Positions 45,867 to 54,338 of a stretch of DNA of 64,000 nt are shown here, in pieces. Origin of the DNA: an uncultured bacterium (lineage in GTDB: Bacteria > Actinomycetota > Actinomycetes > S36-B12 > CAIYMF01); NCBI GenBank assembly GCA_903927265.1, contig CAIYMF010000312.1, positions 1-64,000 of the forward strand, given 5' to 3'. The first letter of the stretch is position 1. Each line of letters begins with the position of its first letter. The notes beneath the pieces were generated by a model. It did no database searches. It was not told the origin of the DNA and was given only the letters and a program-made list of their open reading frames with translations. Both the position numbers and the translations under genes were made by a program.

Positions 45867-47411
45867 ATGACTGTTGCCGATGCGCAGGCGCGCACAACAA
45901 TCGCACCGAACGGTCAGGAACGACGCGTTGAATCAGCCGACGAGATCTGGGCTCGCATGCCCTACATCCGCAACGGTGGCGACTACCTCGAGTCCTTACG
46001 TAACAGGGGCACTTCACTGTTCATGTTCGGCGAGCGCATCGACGAGCCGGCTGATCACCCGATCATCACGCCCTCGATCAACGCATTGCGTGCCACGTAT
46101 GACCTCGCGATCGACGAGCCCGAGTTGGCTTCGGCGCACTCACCGCTCATCGACGACACCGTCAACCGTTTCCTACACATCGTTGAGGGTCCTGAGGATC
46201 TGCAGAAGAAGCATTCGATGCAGCGCAGGCTGGGCCAGATCACCGGCACCTGCTTCCAGCGGTGCACCGGCCTTGACTCGATCTCGGTGATGCATTCGAT
46301 TACTTACGACCTGGACGCGGCTAACGGAACCCCGTATCACGAGCGTTTCCTAGCGTTCTTGCGCGAGGCTCAGCGCCACAACATTCTCATCGCCGCCGGA
46401 ATGACCGACCCGAAGGGTGACCGATCAAAGGCGCCATCCGAGCAGGCCAATCCCGACCTGTTCCTGCATGTGTCCGGCCGCAACGACGAGGGCATCTTCA
46501 TTCGTGGTGCGAAAGCGCATATGACTGGCGGGTGGAACCAGCACTGGATCTGTGTGCTGCCGACGATGAACCTACGCGAGTCTGATGCTGACTACGCGGT
46601 AGGTGTGATGGTGCCGGGCGATGCCGACGGAATCACCTACATCTATGGGCGCCAATCCTCTGACACCCGGGCACTTGAGCCGGGAACCATGGACAAGGGC
46701 AATGCCGAATACGGTGGCCAGGAAGTGCTCGTGCACTTCGACGACGTGTTCATTCCGTACGAGCACGTGCTTCTCGATGGTGAATGGTCGATGGCTCAGA
46801 CCCTCGTTTCGCGCTTCACCTCCTATCACCGCGCGAGTTACATCTGTAAGACCGGTCTCGGCGATGTGCTGATCGGTGCGGCCGGCGAGGTCGCCGATGC
46901 CAATGGTGTCTCGAAGGCGGCACATGTGCGCGACAAACTCGTTGAGATGACGCATTTGAACGAGACCATCGCGTCGTCGTCGATTGCCTCGGCCGCCAAA
47001 GCGAATCAACTCGATTCGGGTATCTGGATGAATGACGAAATGCTGGCCAATGTCTGCAAGCACAATGTCACCCGCTTCCCGTACGAGATTGCTCGACTTG
47101 CCCAGGATCTCGCGGGCGGACTCATGGTGACGATGCCGTCAGAGGCTGATTTCCGTTCGGAGGAAGTGGGCGAGTTGATCACGGCATTGCTCGCGGGACG
47201 AGAGGGTGTGTCAACTGAGCACCGTATGCGCATTATGCGTTTGATTGAGAACCTCACTCTCGGCCGCAACGCCGTGGGCTATCTCACCGAGTCAATGCAT
47301 GGGGCCGGATCGCCGCAGGGACAACGAATTCAGATCATGCGCGGGATGGACCTCGACACTAAGCGGGCACTCGCACGGGCCCTCGCTGGAATCGAGGACG
47401 ACCCGTCGTGA
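45867..47411 (+). CDS. 4-hydroxybutyryl-CoA dehydratase-like protein (AbfD/HpaB family)
   Basis: Protein of 514 residues in the HpaB/AbfD flavoprotein family. AbfD converts 4-hydroxybutyryl-CoA to crotonyl-CoA by a ketyl-radical route using FAD and a [4Fe-4S] cluster. AbfD cluster and active-site residues are present: TCFQRC (Cys129, Cys133, Gln131), YHRASYICK (His321, Tyr325, Cys327, Lys328), FGGQE-equivalent YGGQE (Glu286), and TESMHGAGSP. True HpaB monooxygenases lack these cysteines. The His-to-Cys spacing is one residue shorter than in the clostridial enzyme (HRQSYGGCK). ATG 45867 follows AAGGAGGA. The stop overlaps the next start by 4 nt. Closely related substrates, or vinylacetyl-CoA isomerisation, are possible. 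Confidence 0.88.
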   Translation: MTVADAQARTTIAPNGQERRVESADEIWARMPYIRNGGDYLESLRNRGTSLFMFGERIDEPADHPIITPSINALRATYDLAIDEPELASAHSPLIDDTVNRFLHIVEGPEDLQKKHSMQRRLGQITGTCFQRCTGLDSISVMHSITYDLDAANGTPYHERFLAFLREAQRHNILIAAGMTDPKGDRSKAPSEQANPDLFLHVSGRNDEGIFIRGAKAHMTGGWNQHWICVLPTMNLRESDADYAVGVMVPGDADGITYIYGRQSSDTRALEPGTMDKGNAEYGGQEVLVHFDDVFIPYEHVLLDGEWSMAQTLVSRFTSYHRASYICKTGLGDVLIGAAGEVADANGVSKAAHVRDKLVEMTHLNETIASSSIASAAKANQLDSGIWMNDEMLANVCKHNVTRFPYEIARLAQDLAGGLMVTMPSEADFRSEEVGELITALLAGREGVSTEHRMRIMRLIENLTLGRNAVGYLTESMHGAGSPQGQRIQIMRGMDLDTKRALARALAGIEDDPS

Positions 47412-48565
47412 CCGACGCATCGCGACGTCCACCACTCGCTGGCCTGCGGGTCATCGAGTTGGCTGGTATCGGGCCGGGACCGTTCGCCGGCATGATGCTG
47501 GCCGATCTCGGAGCTGAGGTCATCACCGTCGATCGCCTCGGTGGCAATCCGTCGGCCACGATTGGCCACAGCATTCTGTTTCGCAGTCGTCGCTCGGTGA
47601 CCATTGATTTGAAGTCACCGCACGGTGTGGAGGCGCTGCTTCGACTGTGTGAGAAGTCGGATGCGTTGATCGAAGGCTTTCGACCCGGTGTCGCTGAGCG
47701 TCTGGGTATCGGGCCGAACGAGTGCATGGCCCGCAACCCCGCCCTCGTGTACGGCCGCATTACCGGGTGGGGGCAAGAAGGCCCGCTTGCGCGCACCGCC
47801 GGGCACGACCTCAATTACATCGCCCTCACGGGCGCACTGCATGCGATCGGTCATGAAGGGCAGCGGCCGACGGTTCCGCTGAACCTCATTGGTGATTTTG
47901 GTGGGGGAGGGATGCTCTTGGCATTCGGGGTTCTCGCAGGTGTACTCAGCGCCCGCGCAGACGGTCGCGGAACCGTGATTGACGCGGCCATGATTGATGG
48001 CGCATCGGCGCTGATGGCGATGTTCCACGGGCTACGGTCCGAAGGACTGTTCGACGATGAACGTGGAACGCACACTCTCGATGGGGGCGCGCATTTCTAC
48101 GACGTCTACGAGACGGCAGATGGTCGCTTCGTTAGCATCGGCGCACTTGAACCTCAGTTCTACGTGCAGTTGTGCGATCTGCTCGGTCTCGATGATGAGA
48201 TTCGCAATGCGCAGTACGACCTCGTGCGCTGGCCCGAGTTTTCCGAACGAATCGCTGCGGCGGTGCGGCAACACACTCGCGATGAACTCGACGTGATCTT
48301 CTCTGGCTCTGACGCCTGTTATGCGCCGGTGTTGGCGATGGAAGAAGTGGCGCGGCACCCCCATCACGTCGCGCGTGCAACTTTTGTGGTCGAGGGCAAT
48401 GACCTTCAACCCGCGCCCGCGCCGCGGTTCAACGGTCACCCCCCGACAGTCCCCACTAGACGACCCGCGTCAGGTGTCGACACCGTCGCGGTGCTTCGCG
48501 AATGCGGATTCACTGACACCGAAATTACGACCATGTCCGACGCCGGCGTTATCGACGCGGTCTGA
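47408..48565 (+). CDS. CaiB/BaiF family protein, alpha-methylacyl-CoA racemase-like
   Basis: Class III CoA-transferase-fold protein of 385 residues. Details match alpha-methylacyl-CoA racemase rather than CoA-transferase: IGPGPFAGMMLADLGAEV, the His segment GHDLNYIALTGALHAIG, DFGGGGMLLAFGVLAG, and GALEPQFY carrying the catalytic Glu. It would interconvert (2R)- and (2S)-methylacyl-CoA so that a stereospecific dehydrogenase can act. GTG 47408 overlaps the dehydratase stop. This suggests an alpha-methyl-branched substrate, as from isoprenoids or sterol side chains. Confidence 0.9.
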   Translation: MTDASRRPPLAGLRVIELAGIGPGPFAGMMLADLGAEVITVDRLGGNPSATIGHSILFRSRRSVTIDLKSPHGVEALLRLCEKSDALIEGFRPGVAERLGIGPNECMARNPALVYGRITGWGQEGPLARTAGHDLNYIALTGALHAIGHEGQRPTVPLNLIGDFGGGGMLLAFGVLAGVLSARADGRGTVIDAAMIDGASALMAMFHGLRSEGLFDDERGTHTLDGGAHFYDVYETADGRFVSIGALEPQFYVQLCDLLGLDDEIRNAQYDLVRWPEFSERIAAAVRQHTRDELDVIFSGSDACYAPVLAMEEVARHPHHVARATFVVEGNDLQPAPAPRFNGHPPTVPTRRPASGVDTVAVLRECGFTDTEITTMSDAGVIDAV

Positions 48566-48582
48566 GCCAAGGGAGACGCACA

Positions 48583-49491
48583 ATGACCAACGCTTACGAC
48601 GGTACAGGCGCCAACAGTCCGCAGTGGTGGCCATCGCGTTACGGAGCTGACGACGAACTTGGTTCTGCCAATGAGCTCACTGCTGAACGCACACTGGCCG
48701 CGTTATCGATTCCAAAGCAGGGGCGTGTGCTGCAGCTCGGACAGATGCTCACTGACCAGTCGCCAGGTTACGGGCAGAGGTTCTTCAAGCAGGTGATTTT
48801 GGCGCACGAGACCGCGATGCCGATCTGTCCGGAGGGGTCTCGGCTGACCTGTTTCGAAGAATCGGTGACAACGACTTTCCAGATTGGATCGCACCTCGAT
48901 CTACTGGGTCACATCGGCATCGATGGGCGCTTCTACAACGGCATTCATTTCACCGACTTCTATACGCCAACGAAGTTGCTCAAGTTCGGCCCTGAGACGG
49001 TTCCGTCGTGTGTCACGCGAGGAGTGTGTCTCGATATTGCCGGCTTGATGGGCGTCGAGATGCTCGAGCCCACGTTCGAAGTCACCCCCCAACACCTTGA
49101 GCAGGCATGTGACCGTCAATCAGTTGAGGTGCGTGCAGGAGACGCACTCCTGATTCACACCGGCTGGGGTGCGCTCTGGAATGTCGATGCCAAGCGATTC
49201 ACCTCGGCCGAGCCGGGTCCTGGCTGGGATGCTGCTCACTGGATTACCGATCGGCGCGTGTCGTTGGTGGGCGCCGACACCTGGGGTGTCGAAGTGTTCC
49301 CCACGGTTGACCCGTTGCGCGTCTTTGTGGCGCACCAACACTGGATCACCGAGACCGGAACGTACATCGCTGAGAATGTGAATACGGCCGAACTTGCTCG
49401 CGGCGGGCACTCAGAGTTCCTGTACATGATGTCTCCGATTCGCGCGCAAGGATCCACCGGTTCGATGATCGCTCCCGTTGCGATTGTGTGA
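48583..49491 (+). CDS. Cyclase family protein, copy 3
   Basis: PF04199-type protein of 302 residues. The metal motif reads FQIGSHLDLLGHIGIDG, near HxGxHxDxxxH but with the first His replaced. Later VGADTWGVEV and a C-terminal GSTGSMIAPVAIV match the family. ATG 48583 follows AAGGGAGA. It is inserted between the racemase-like and E1 genes of the acyl-CoA operon with 17-bp and 12-bp spacing, so it belongs to the same pathway and may hydrolyse a lactone or ring intermediate. Confidence 0.88.
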   Translation: MTNAYDGTGANSPQWWPSRYGADDELGSANELTAERTLAALSIPKQGRVLQLGQMLTDQSPGYGQRFFKQVILAHETAMPICPEGSRLTCFEESVTTTFQIGSHLDLLGHIGIDGRFYNGIHFTDFYTPTKLLKFGPETVPSCVTRGVCLDIAGLMGVEMLEPTFEVTPQHLEQACDRQSVEVRAGDALLIHTGWGALWNVDAKRFTSAEPGPGWDAAHWITDRRVSLVGADTWGVEVFPTVDPLRVFVAHQHWITETGTYIAENVNTAELARGGHSEFLYMMSPIRAQGSTGSMIAPVAIV

Positions 49492-49503
49492 GTGGCTGCT
49501 TCC

Positions 49504-51489
49504 ATGAGCACCGTTGGCGAGTACTCGGCAGAACAACTGCTAGAGATGTATCGACGCATGCTGGTCATTCGTCGATTCGAGCAGCGAACGGCCGAGTTGT
49601 ATCGCGCCACCGAAGTTCCCGGCTTCGTGCACACATCGATCGGTCAGGAGGCGACGGCTGTTGGTGCCTGTTGGCATCTTGAGACGACCGACGTCATCAC
49701 GTCGAACCATCGCGGTCACGGCCACTGTCTGGCCAAGGGGATGCAGCCGGGGCCTATGTTTGCCGAACTCATGGGTAAGGATTCCGGAACCTGCCATGGC
49801 CGTGGTGGATCGATGCACATTGCCGATCCAGACATCGGAGTATTCGGGGCCAATGGCATCGTTGGCGCTGGCATTCCAATTGCTGTCGGTGCTGCCACCT
49901 CAATGCGGCTGCGCAACAACGGCAGCGTTGCGTTGTCGTTCTTCGGTGATGGGGCAGTGGCCCAGGGTGCGTTTCATGAAGGTGTCAACCTCGCCGCCGT
50001 CTGGAACCTGCCCATCGTGTTTGTGTGCGAGAACAACCACTACGCCGAGTTCTCGAGCACAGCTTCGCAGCATCGTGTGAGTCTGGCTGAACGCGCACGT
50101 GGTTACGGCCTTGAGTTCATTGCCGTCGATGGAAACGACGTGCGCGCTGTGAGCGAAGCGACGGGGAGGGCGATTGAGTCGGTGCGCGCTGGTGGAGTCC
50201 CCGTGATCGTCGAGGCGCTCACGTACCGCTGGCACGGTCACTACGAAGGCGACCCCGAGAGGTATCGCGATCGTGACGAAGTGGCTGAGTGGAAAGAACG
50301 TGACCCCTTGGTCGGCTGTGCCGAGGTTCTCATGTCTCTCGGTGTTGACTCCACAGTCATTGAACTCATTCACTCCGAGGTTGAGAACGAGATCGAGAGT
50401 GCCATTGAGCAAGCGAGGCAGGCTCCGTCCCCGCCGGTGTCGAGTTTGATGGACTTTGTCGTCGATACCTCCGGTGATGGCGGCGTTGAGCCCGAAGCAT
50501 TCGAGCCGAATGGCACGTTCAAGATGATGCACGCAGTGCGTGAGGCCATCGAAAGTGAAATGCGCGCCGATCCGGATGTGTTTATGGCCGGAATAGATAT
50601 CGGACTCGGTGGCAGTGTCTTCGGACTTTTCCGCGGAATGCACGAAGAGTTTCCTGGTCGTGTGCGCGACACCCCCATTTCTGAGACCGCGATCGTTGGC
50701 ACGGCCGTCGGTGCGGCGATGGCGGGTATGAAACCAATCGTTGAAGTGATGTACCTCGACTTCATCGGCGTGTGCCTTGACCAGATCATGAACCAGGCGG
50801 CCAAGCTGCGGTACATGACCGGCGGTCGTGCGCAGATGTCACTGGTCATTCGTACTCAGATGGGTGCAGGGCGATCCTCAGGAAGTCAGCACTCGCAGAG
50901 CCTGGAAGCCATGCTGGCGCACATTCCCGGCTTGCGTGTGGTGATGCCGTCCAACCCTGCTGATGCCTACGGACTGCTACGTTCAGCGATTCGCGACCCC
51001 AATCCGGTGGTGTTCATCGAGAACCGGCTGCTCTACGGAATGGCGGGTGACCGACCCCCGGTCGATTACCTCGTTCCGATCGGTCGCGCCGCTATCGTGC
51101 GACCCGGAACAGACGTCACCGTGGTGAGTTGGTCGCGCATGCTGCACGCCGCGGTTGAAGCCGCCGAGAGTCTAGCCGGCGAAGGTATCAATGCTGAGGT
51201 CATTGACCTGCGCACCATTGCGCCACTCGATCGGGCAACAGTGCTTGCATCGCTTGAGCGCACGCATCGTCTGGTGATTGTTCATGAGGCAGTGCGTGAT
51301 TTCGGAGTTGGCGCCGAACTGGCGGCACTGGCGGCAGGCGAGGGCTTCGACAGTCTTCGAGCTCCGGTGGTGCGGGTTGCGCCGCCGTTCACCCCGGCTC
51401 CCTACGCGCCGGTGCTGGAAGCCGAGTGGCTACCGACCTCGTCGTCGATTTCCGATGCCATTCGCGCACTTGTGAGGCGAGATTCATGA
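49504..51489 (+). CDS. Fused E1 alpha/beta dehydrogenase (2-oxoacid/acetoin type), second copy
   Basis: Thiamine-diphosphate E1 of 661 residues with alpha and beta parts fused. Alpha (1-320): SNHRGHGHCLAKGM, CHGRGGSMHI, ThDP motif GDGAVAQGAFHEGVN...ENN. Beta (345-661): GIDIGLGGSVFGLFRGMHE, TPISETAIVGTAVGAAMAG. Unlike the copy at 5296-7476 there is no E2 gene beside it; it may borrow that E2 or use another acceptor. GTG 49492 is an alternative start. It is shorter than the other E1 and closer to acetoin dehydrogenase E1. Embedded in the acyl-CoA operon. Confidence 0.92.
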   Translation: MSTVGEYSAEQLLEMYRRMLVIRRFEQRTAELYRATEVPGFVHTSIGQEATAVGACWHLETTDVITSNHRGHGHCLAKGMQPGPMFAELMGKDSGTCHGRGGSMHIADPDIGVFGANGIVGAGIPIAVGAATSMRLRNNGSVALSFFGDGAVAQGAFHEGVNLAAVWNLPIVFVCENNHYAEFSSTASQHRVSLAERARGYGLEFIAVDGNDVRAVSEATGRAIESVRAGGVPVIVEALTYRWHGHYEGDPERYRDRDEVAEWKERDPLVGCAEVLMSLGVDSTVIELIHSEVENEIESAIEQARQAPSPPVSSLMDFVVDTSGDGGVEPEAFEPNGTFKMMHAVREAIESEMRADPDVFMAGIDIGLGGSVFGLFRGMHEEFPGRVRDTPISETAIVGTAVGAAMAGMKPIVEVMYLDFIGVCLDQIMNQAAKLRYMTGGRAQMSLVIRTQMGAGRSSGSQHSQSLEAMLAHIPGLRVVMPSNPADAYGLLRSAIRDPNPVVFIENRLLYGMAGDRPPVDYLVPIGRAAIVRPGTDVTVVSWSRMLHAAVEAAESLAGEGINAEVIDLRTIAPLDRATVLASLERTHRLVIVHEAVRDFGVGAELAALAAGEGFDSLRAPVVRVAPPFTPAPYAPVLEAEWLPTSSSISDAIRALVRRDS

Positions 51490-51532
51490 ATACGAATGTC
51501 CACTGTGTCGAACGCTGTAGAAGGGAAATGTC

Positions 51533-52297
51533 ATGAGCGACTCCGTCCTGGTTGAGGATCGCGGTCCGGTGCGCATCATCACCATCAACCGGCCCGAGGT
51601 GCGTAACGCGATCAACCGCGCGACATCGGAGGGCCTTGCGGCGGCGATGCACGACCTCGATGAGCGAGACGATCTCACCGTCGCCATCCTCACCGGAGCC
51701 GGTGGTGGGTTCAGTGCGGGCATGGATCTCAAGGCCTTCGGCCGTGGCGAAGACCCCCATGTCGAACCGGGAGGTTTCGGCGGATTCACGCAGAAGCCAC
51801 CAGCGAAGCCGTTGATTGCTGCGGTCGAGGGATTTGCTCTGGCGGGCGGATTCGAACTCGCACTTGCCTGCGATCTGATTGTGGCCGCTGATGATTCGCG
51901 CTTCGGCATTCCTGAAGTCAGTCGTGGGCTCGTCGCTGCAGCGGGAGGTCTACTGCGCCTCCCCGCTCGCATCCCGCGCAACGTCGCGATGGAAATGGCA
52001 CTGACTGGCCGTCCGATCAGTGCCATTCGTGCTCACGACATGGGGCTGGTCAACCGACTCGCCCCGTCGGGTACCGCCCTTGATGTCGCCGTAGAGTTAG
52101 CGGGAGAAATCATCGTGAACGGGCCCATGGCATTAGCCGTCAGCAAGCGGGTCATCAACGACTCCGCTGACTGGCCCGACTCCGAGGCGTGGGCTCGTCA
52201 GCACGAGTACGTCGTGGCGATTGAATCCTCAGATGACGCGCGAGAAGGTGCGCTGGCCTTTGTCGAAAAGCGGACTCCGGAATGGACGGGACACTAA
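51533..52297 (+). CDS. Enoyl-CoA hydratase/isomerase family protein
   Basis: Crotonase-fold protein of 254 residues: RPEVRNAINRATSEGL, oxyanion loop GGFSAGMDLKAFGRG, GFALAGGFELALACDLIVA, and GIPEVSRGLVAAAGG with one catalytic-type Glu. ATG 51533 follows GAAGGG. It is 3 bp before the 3-hydroxyacyl-CoA dehydrogenase, so together they hydrate and oxidise the enoyl-CoA. Confidence 0.94.
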   Translation: MSDSVLVEDRGPVRIITINRPEVRNAINRATSEGLAAAMHDLDERDDLTVAILTGAGGGFSAGMDLKAFGRGEDPHVEPGGFGGFTQKPPAKPLIAAVEGFALAGGFELALACDLIVAADDSRFGIPEVSRGLVAAAGGLLRLPARIPRNVAMEMALTGRPISAIRAHDMGLVNRLAPSGTALDVAVELAGEIIVNGPMALAVSKRVINDSADWPDSEAWARQHEYVVAIESSDDAREGALAFVEKRTPEWTGH

Positions 52298-52300
52298 GTA

Positions 52301-53284
52301 ATGACCACGATTTCATCGATCACTGTCGTTGGTGGCGGCTACATGGGTGGCGGCATTGCTCAGGTGTGCGTCCTGGCCGGATACCCGTGCGTGATCGCCG
52401 ACGCAACAGCAGAGGCGGCGCAATCGTCGTTGGCGCGCCTCATCGAAGAGGCTCGTATCTTTGAGGAACAAGGACTCTTCGCGCCAGGTAGCACCCAGGT
52501 CATCACGCAAGGAATTCGCGCCGCAGACAGTATCGAACAAGCCGTTGCCGATGCGGATTACATCGTTGAGGCCGTCCCTGAACGCTTGGATATCAAGGCG
52601 GATGCACTGGGACGCGCTAGTGCGGCAGCGCGACCCGACGCCATTATTGCTTCAAACACATCGGCAATGCCGATCGAGAAGCTTGCCAGCCTCGTCACCG
52701 GACCAGACCGATTCCTCGGAGTGCATTGGATGAATCCCGCGCCCTTCGTTCCGGGTGTTGAAATCATTCCTGCGTCCATGACGCGTCCTGATGTGGTCGA
52801 AGGGGCCGAGGCGCTCATTCGATCAGTGGGTAAGTCACCGTCGCGCGTCAGCGACCAGGCGGGATTCGTTGCCAATCGCCTTCAATACGCGCTCTTTCAT
52901 GAAGCAGTGCGCATGGTCGAAGAAGGTACTGCGACCCCCACAGAGATTGACGAGGTAGTCAGTAACTCGTTCGGATTCCGACTGCCCTTCTTCGGACCGT
53001 TCGCTACAGCCGACATGGCCGGCCTTGATGTGTACGTCGGTGCCTACGAAAGCTTCCACGAAGCGTACGGCGATCGGTTCGCGCCACCCGCCCTGCTACT
53101 CGATCGCGTCTCAGCGGGCGACACGGGACTGAAGTCAGGTGGGGGATTCACCGGAATGGACGCGTCGAAAATCGCGGACATCGTTCGCTATCGAAACCGC
53201 GCGTACGCAGCACTCTCGGCACTACGTGCTGAACTCGGACCGGTACCCGGTCGTCGCGGTGGCGACGAAGGCCACACTCCGTGA
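52301..53284 (+). CDS. 3-hydroxyacyl-CoA dehydrogenase
   Basis: NAD-dependent dehydrogenase of 327 residues. N-terminal Rossmann motif VVGGGYMGGGIAQV, NTSAMPIEKLAS, catalytic His region FLGVHWMNPAPFVPGVE, then a C-terminal dimerisation domain (FVANRLQYALFHEAVRMVEEG). A complete, unfused enzyme of beta-oxidation. It converges on the lactonase-like gene with a 5-bp gap, ending the long rightward operon. Confidence 0.95.
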   Translation: MTTISSITVVGGGYMGGGIAQVCVLAGYPCVIADATAEAAQSSLARLIEEARIFEEQGLFAPGSTQVITQGIRAADSIEQAVADADYIVEAVPERLDIKADALGRASAAARPDAIIASNTSAMPIEKLASLVTGPDRFLGVHWMNPAPFVPGVEIIPASMTRPDVVEGAEALIRSVGKSPSRVSDQAGFVANRLQYALFHEAVRMVEEGTATPTEIDEVVSNSFGFRLPFFGPFATADMAGLDVYVGAYESFHEAYGDRFAPPALLLDRVSAGDTGLKSGGGFTGMDASKIADIVRYRNRAYAALSALRAELGPVPGRRGGDEGHTP

Positions 53285-53289
53285 CAGTC

Positions 53290-54159
53290 TCAGAGCAGGT
53301 GGTCGGGATCAGCAGCATCGTGGTAGATGTGGCGGATGCCCGCTTCGTAGTACCGACGCACTTCGGGATCGAGCAACTTGAGTGCGTGAGGAGCCTTCGG
53401 CAGCAGTTCGAAGAAGCCTGCTTCGTGACTGACCAGCATGCTGGCATCGGAGACGCTGGCAAGCGCCGAGAGTCGGTGCAGCGACGACACCGCAGCGGCG
53501 GTATCGGAAGTCAGGCCCCCAGGGATGTCTTTCTCGATGTTTTCGCGGCAGTTGATGGCGTCTCCGGCGAGGATCACGGTTCCACAGTCAGGGGTGTCCC
53601 ACAGCACGATCGACTGATGGCCGGGAGTGTGTCCGGGGGTCGACACCAGGTGAATACCGGGCTGAATGACCCAGTCGCCTTCGGCAAGTTGCCAGTTGAG
53701 CGTGTCGTGCCGAAAATCGGACTGATTGTAGGGCGCTCCGAAGTAGCGATCGGGAGTGAACGCCCATCGATGCTCGGCCTTCTGCACCACGTGCAGGGCG
53801 TCGGGGAAGAAGCGAGCGGCTCCGGCGTGGTCATGGTGCAAGTGTGTGTAAATCACCATGCGCACGTCTTTGGCATCAACGCCGCACAAACCGAGTTGCG
53901 CGTAGGGATGGTGCTCGGCGTTCATCACCGGATTAGACGCTCCGGCGAGGTCAGCGCCCCACGCCGCCACGGCGTCGGTGATGACGTCCGGATCGTTACC
54001 GGTATCAACGAGGATGTAGCCTTTCGACGTTTCGAGCAGGAAGTACTGCACCGGAATTGTCTTGGGCTGACCGAAACTTGTGCCCGGCACGAGCGTGCTT
54101 CCCTCAACGGTGAGAGTGCCGCTACTCATGACGAAAATTTGCCGCACGATCGTCTTCAT
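53290..54159 (-). CDS. Metallo-beta-lactamase fold hydrolase, N-acyl homoserine lactonase-like
   Basis: Zinc hydrolase of 289 residues resembling AiiA/AttM lactonases: early strand IPVQYFLLETSKGYILVDTG, metal motif THLHHDHAG (His106, His108, Asp110, His111), STPGHTPGHQS and LAGDAI. AttM-type relatives open gamma-butyrolactone to 4-hydroxybutyrate, which would link it to the 4-hydroxyacyl-CoA genes upstream. ATG 54159 is chosen; TTG 54195 is possible; no clear ribosome site, perhaps leaderless. Substrate is inferred, not shown. Confidence 0.88.
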   Translation of the reverse strand: MKTIVRQIFVMSSGTLTVEGSTLVPGTSFGQPKTIPVQYFLLETSKGYILVDTGNDPDVITDAVAAWGADLAGASNPVMNAEHHPYAQLGLCGVDAKDVRMVIYTHLHHDHAGAARFFPDALHVVQKAEHRWAFTPDRYFGAPYNQSDFRHDTLNWQLAEGDWVIQPGIHLVSTPGHTPGHQSIVLWDTPDCGTVILAGDAINCRENIEKDIPGGLTSDTAAAVSSLHRLSALASVSDASMLVSHEAGFFELLPKAPHALKLLDPEVRRYYEAGIRHIYHDAADPDHLL

Positions 54160-54338
54160 GAGATGGACGCTAGACCGTTCACCCGTCGTTGCCAAGGTGG
54201 GGGGCCTATGAAATGCTCAACACGCACGTCTCTGTCGACAAAGAGGCTTTTCCTTCGCCGCGGCAGCCGAATTCGTGGAGGCTCAGTGATACCGGCGGAT
54301 TATCTCCCGGGGACCTGTGGCAGCGGGGGGACCGCAGG

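Noticed and set aside
45867-47411. Annotation as 4-hydroxyphenylacetate 3-monooxygenase
   Set aside because: The family name would fit, but the Cys-x3-Cys and His/Cys/Lys cluster residues of 4-hydroxybutyryl-CoA dehydratase are present and are absent from true monooxygenases.
47408-48565. Formyl-CoA or other class III CoA-transferase
   Set aside because: The GALEPQF and GHDLNYIALTG segments match the racemase branch; transferase cannot be fully excluded.
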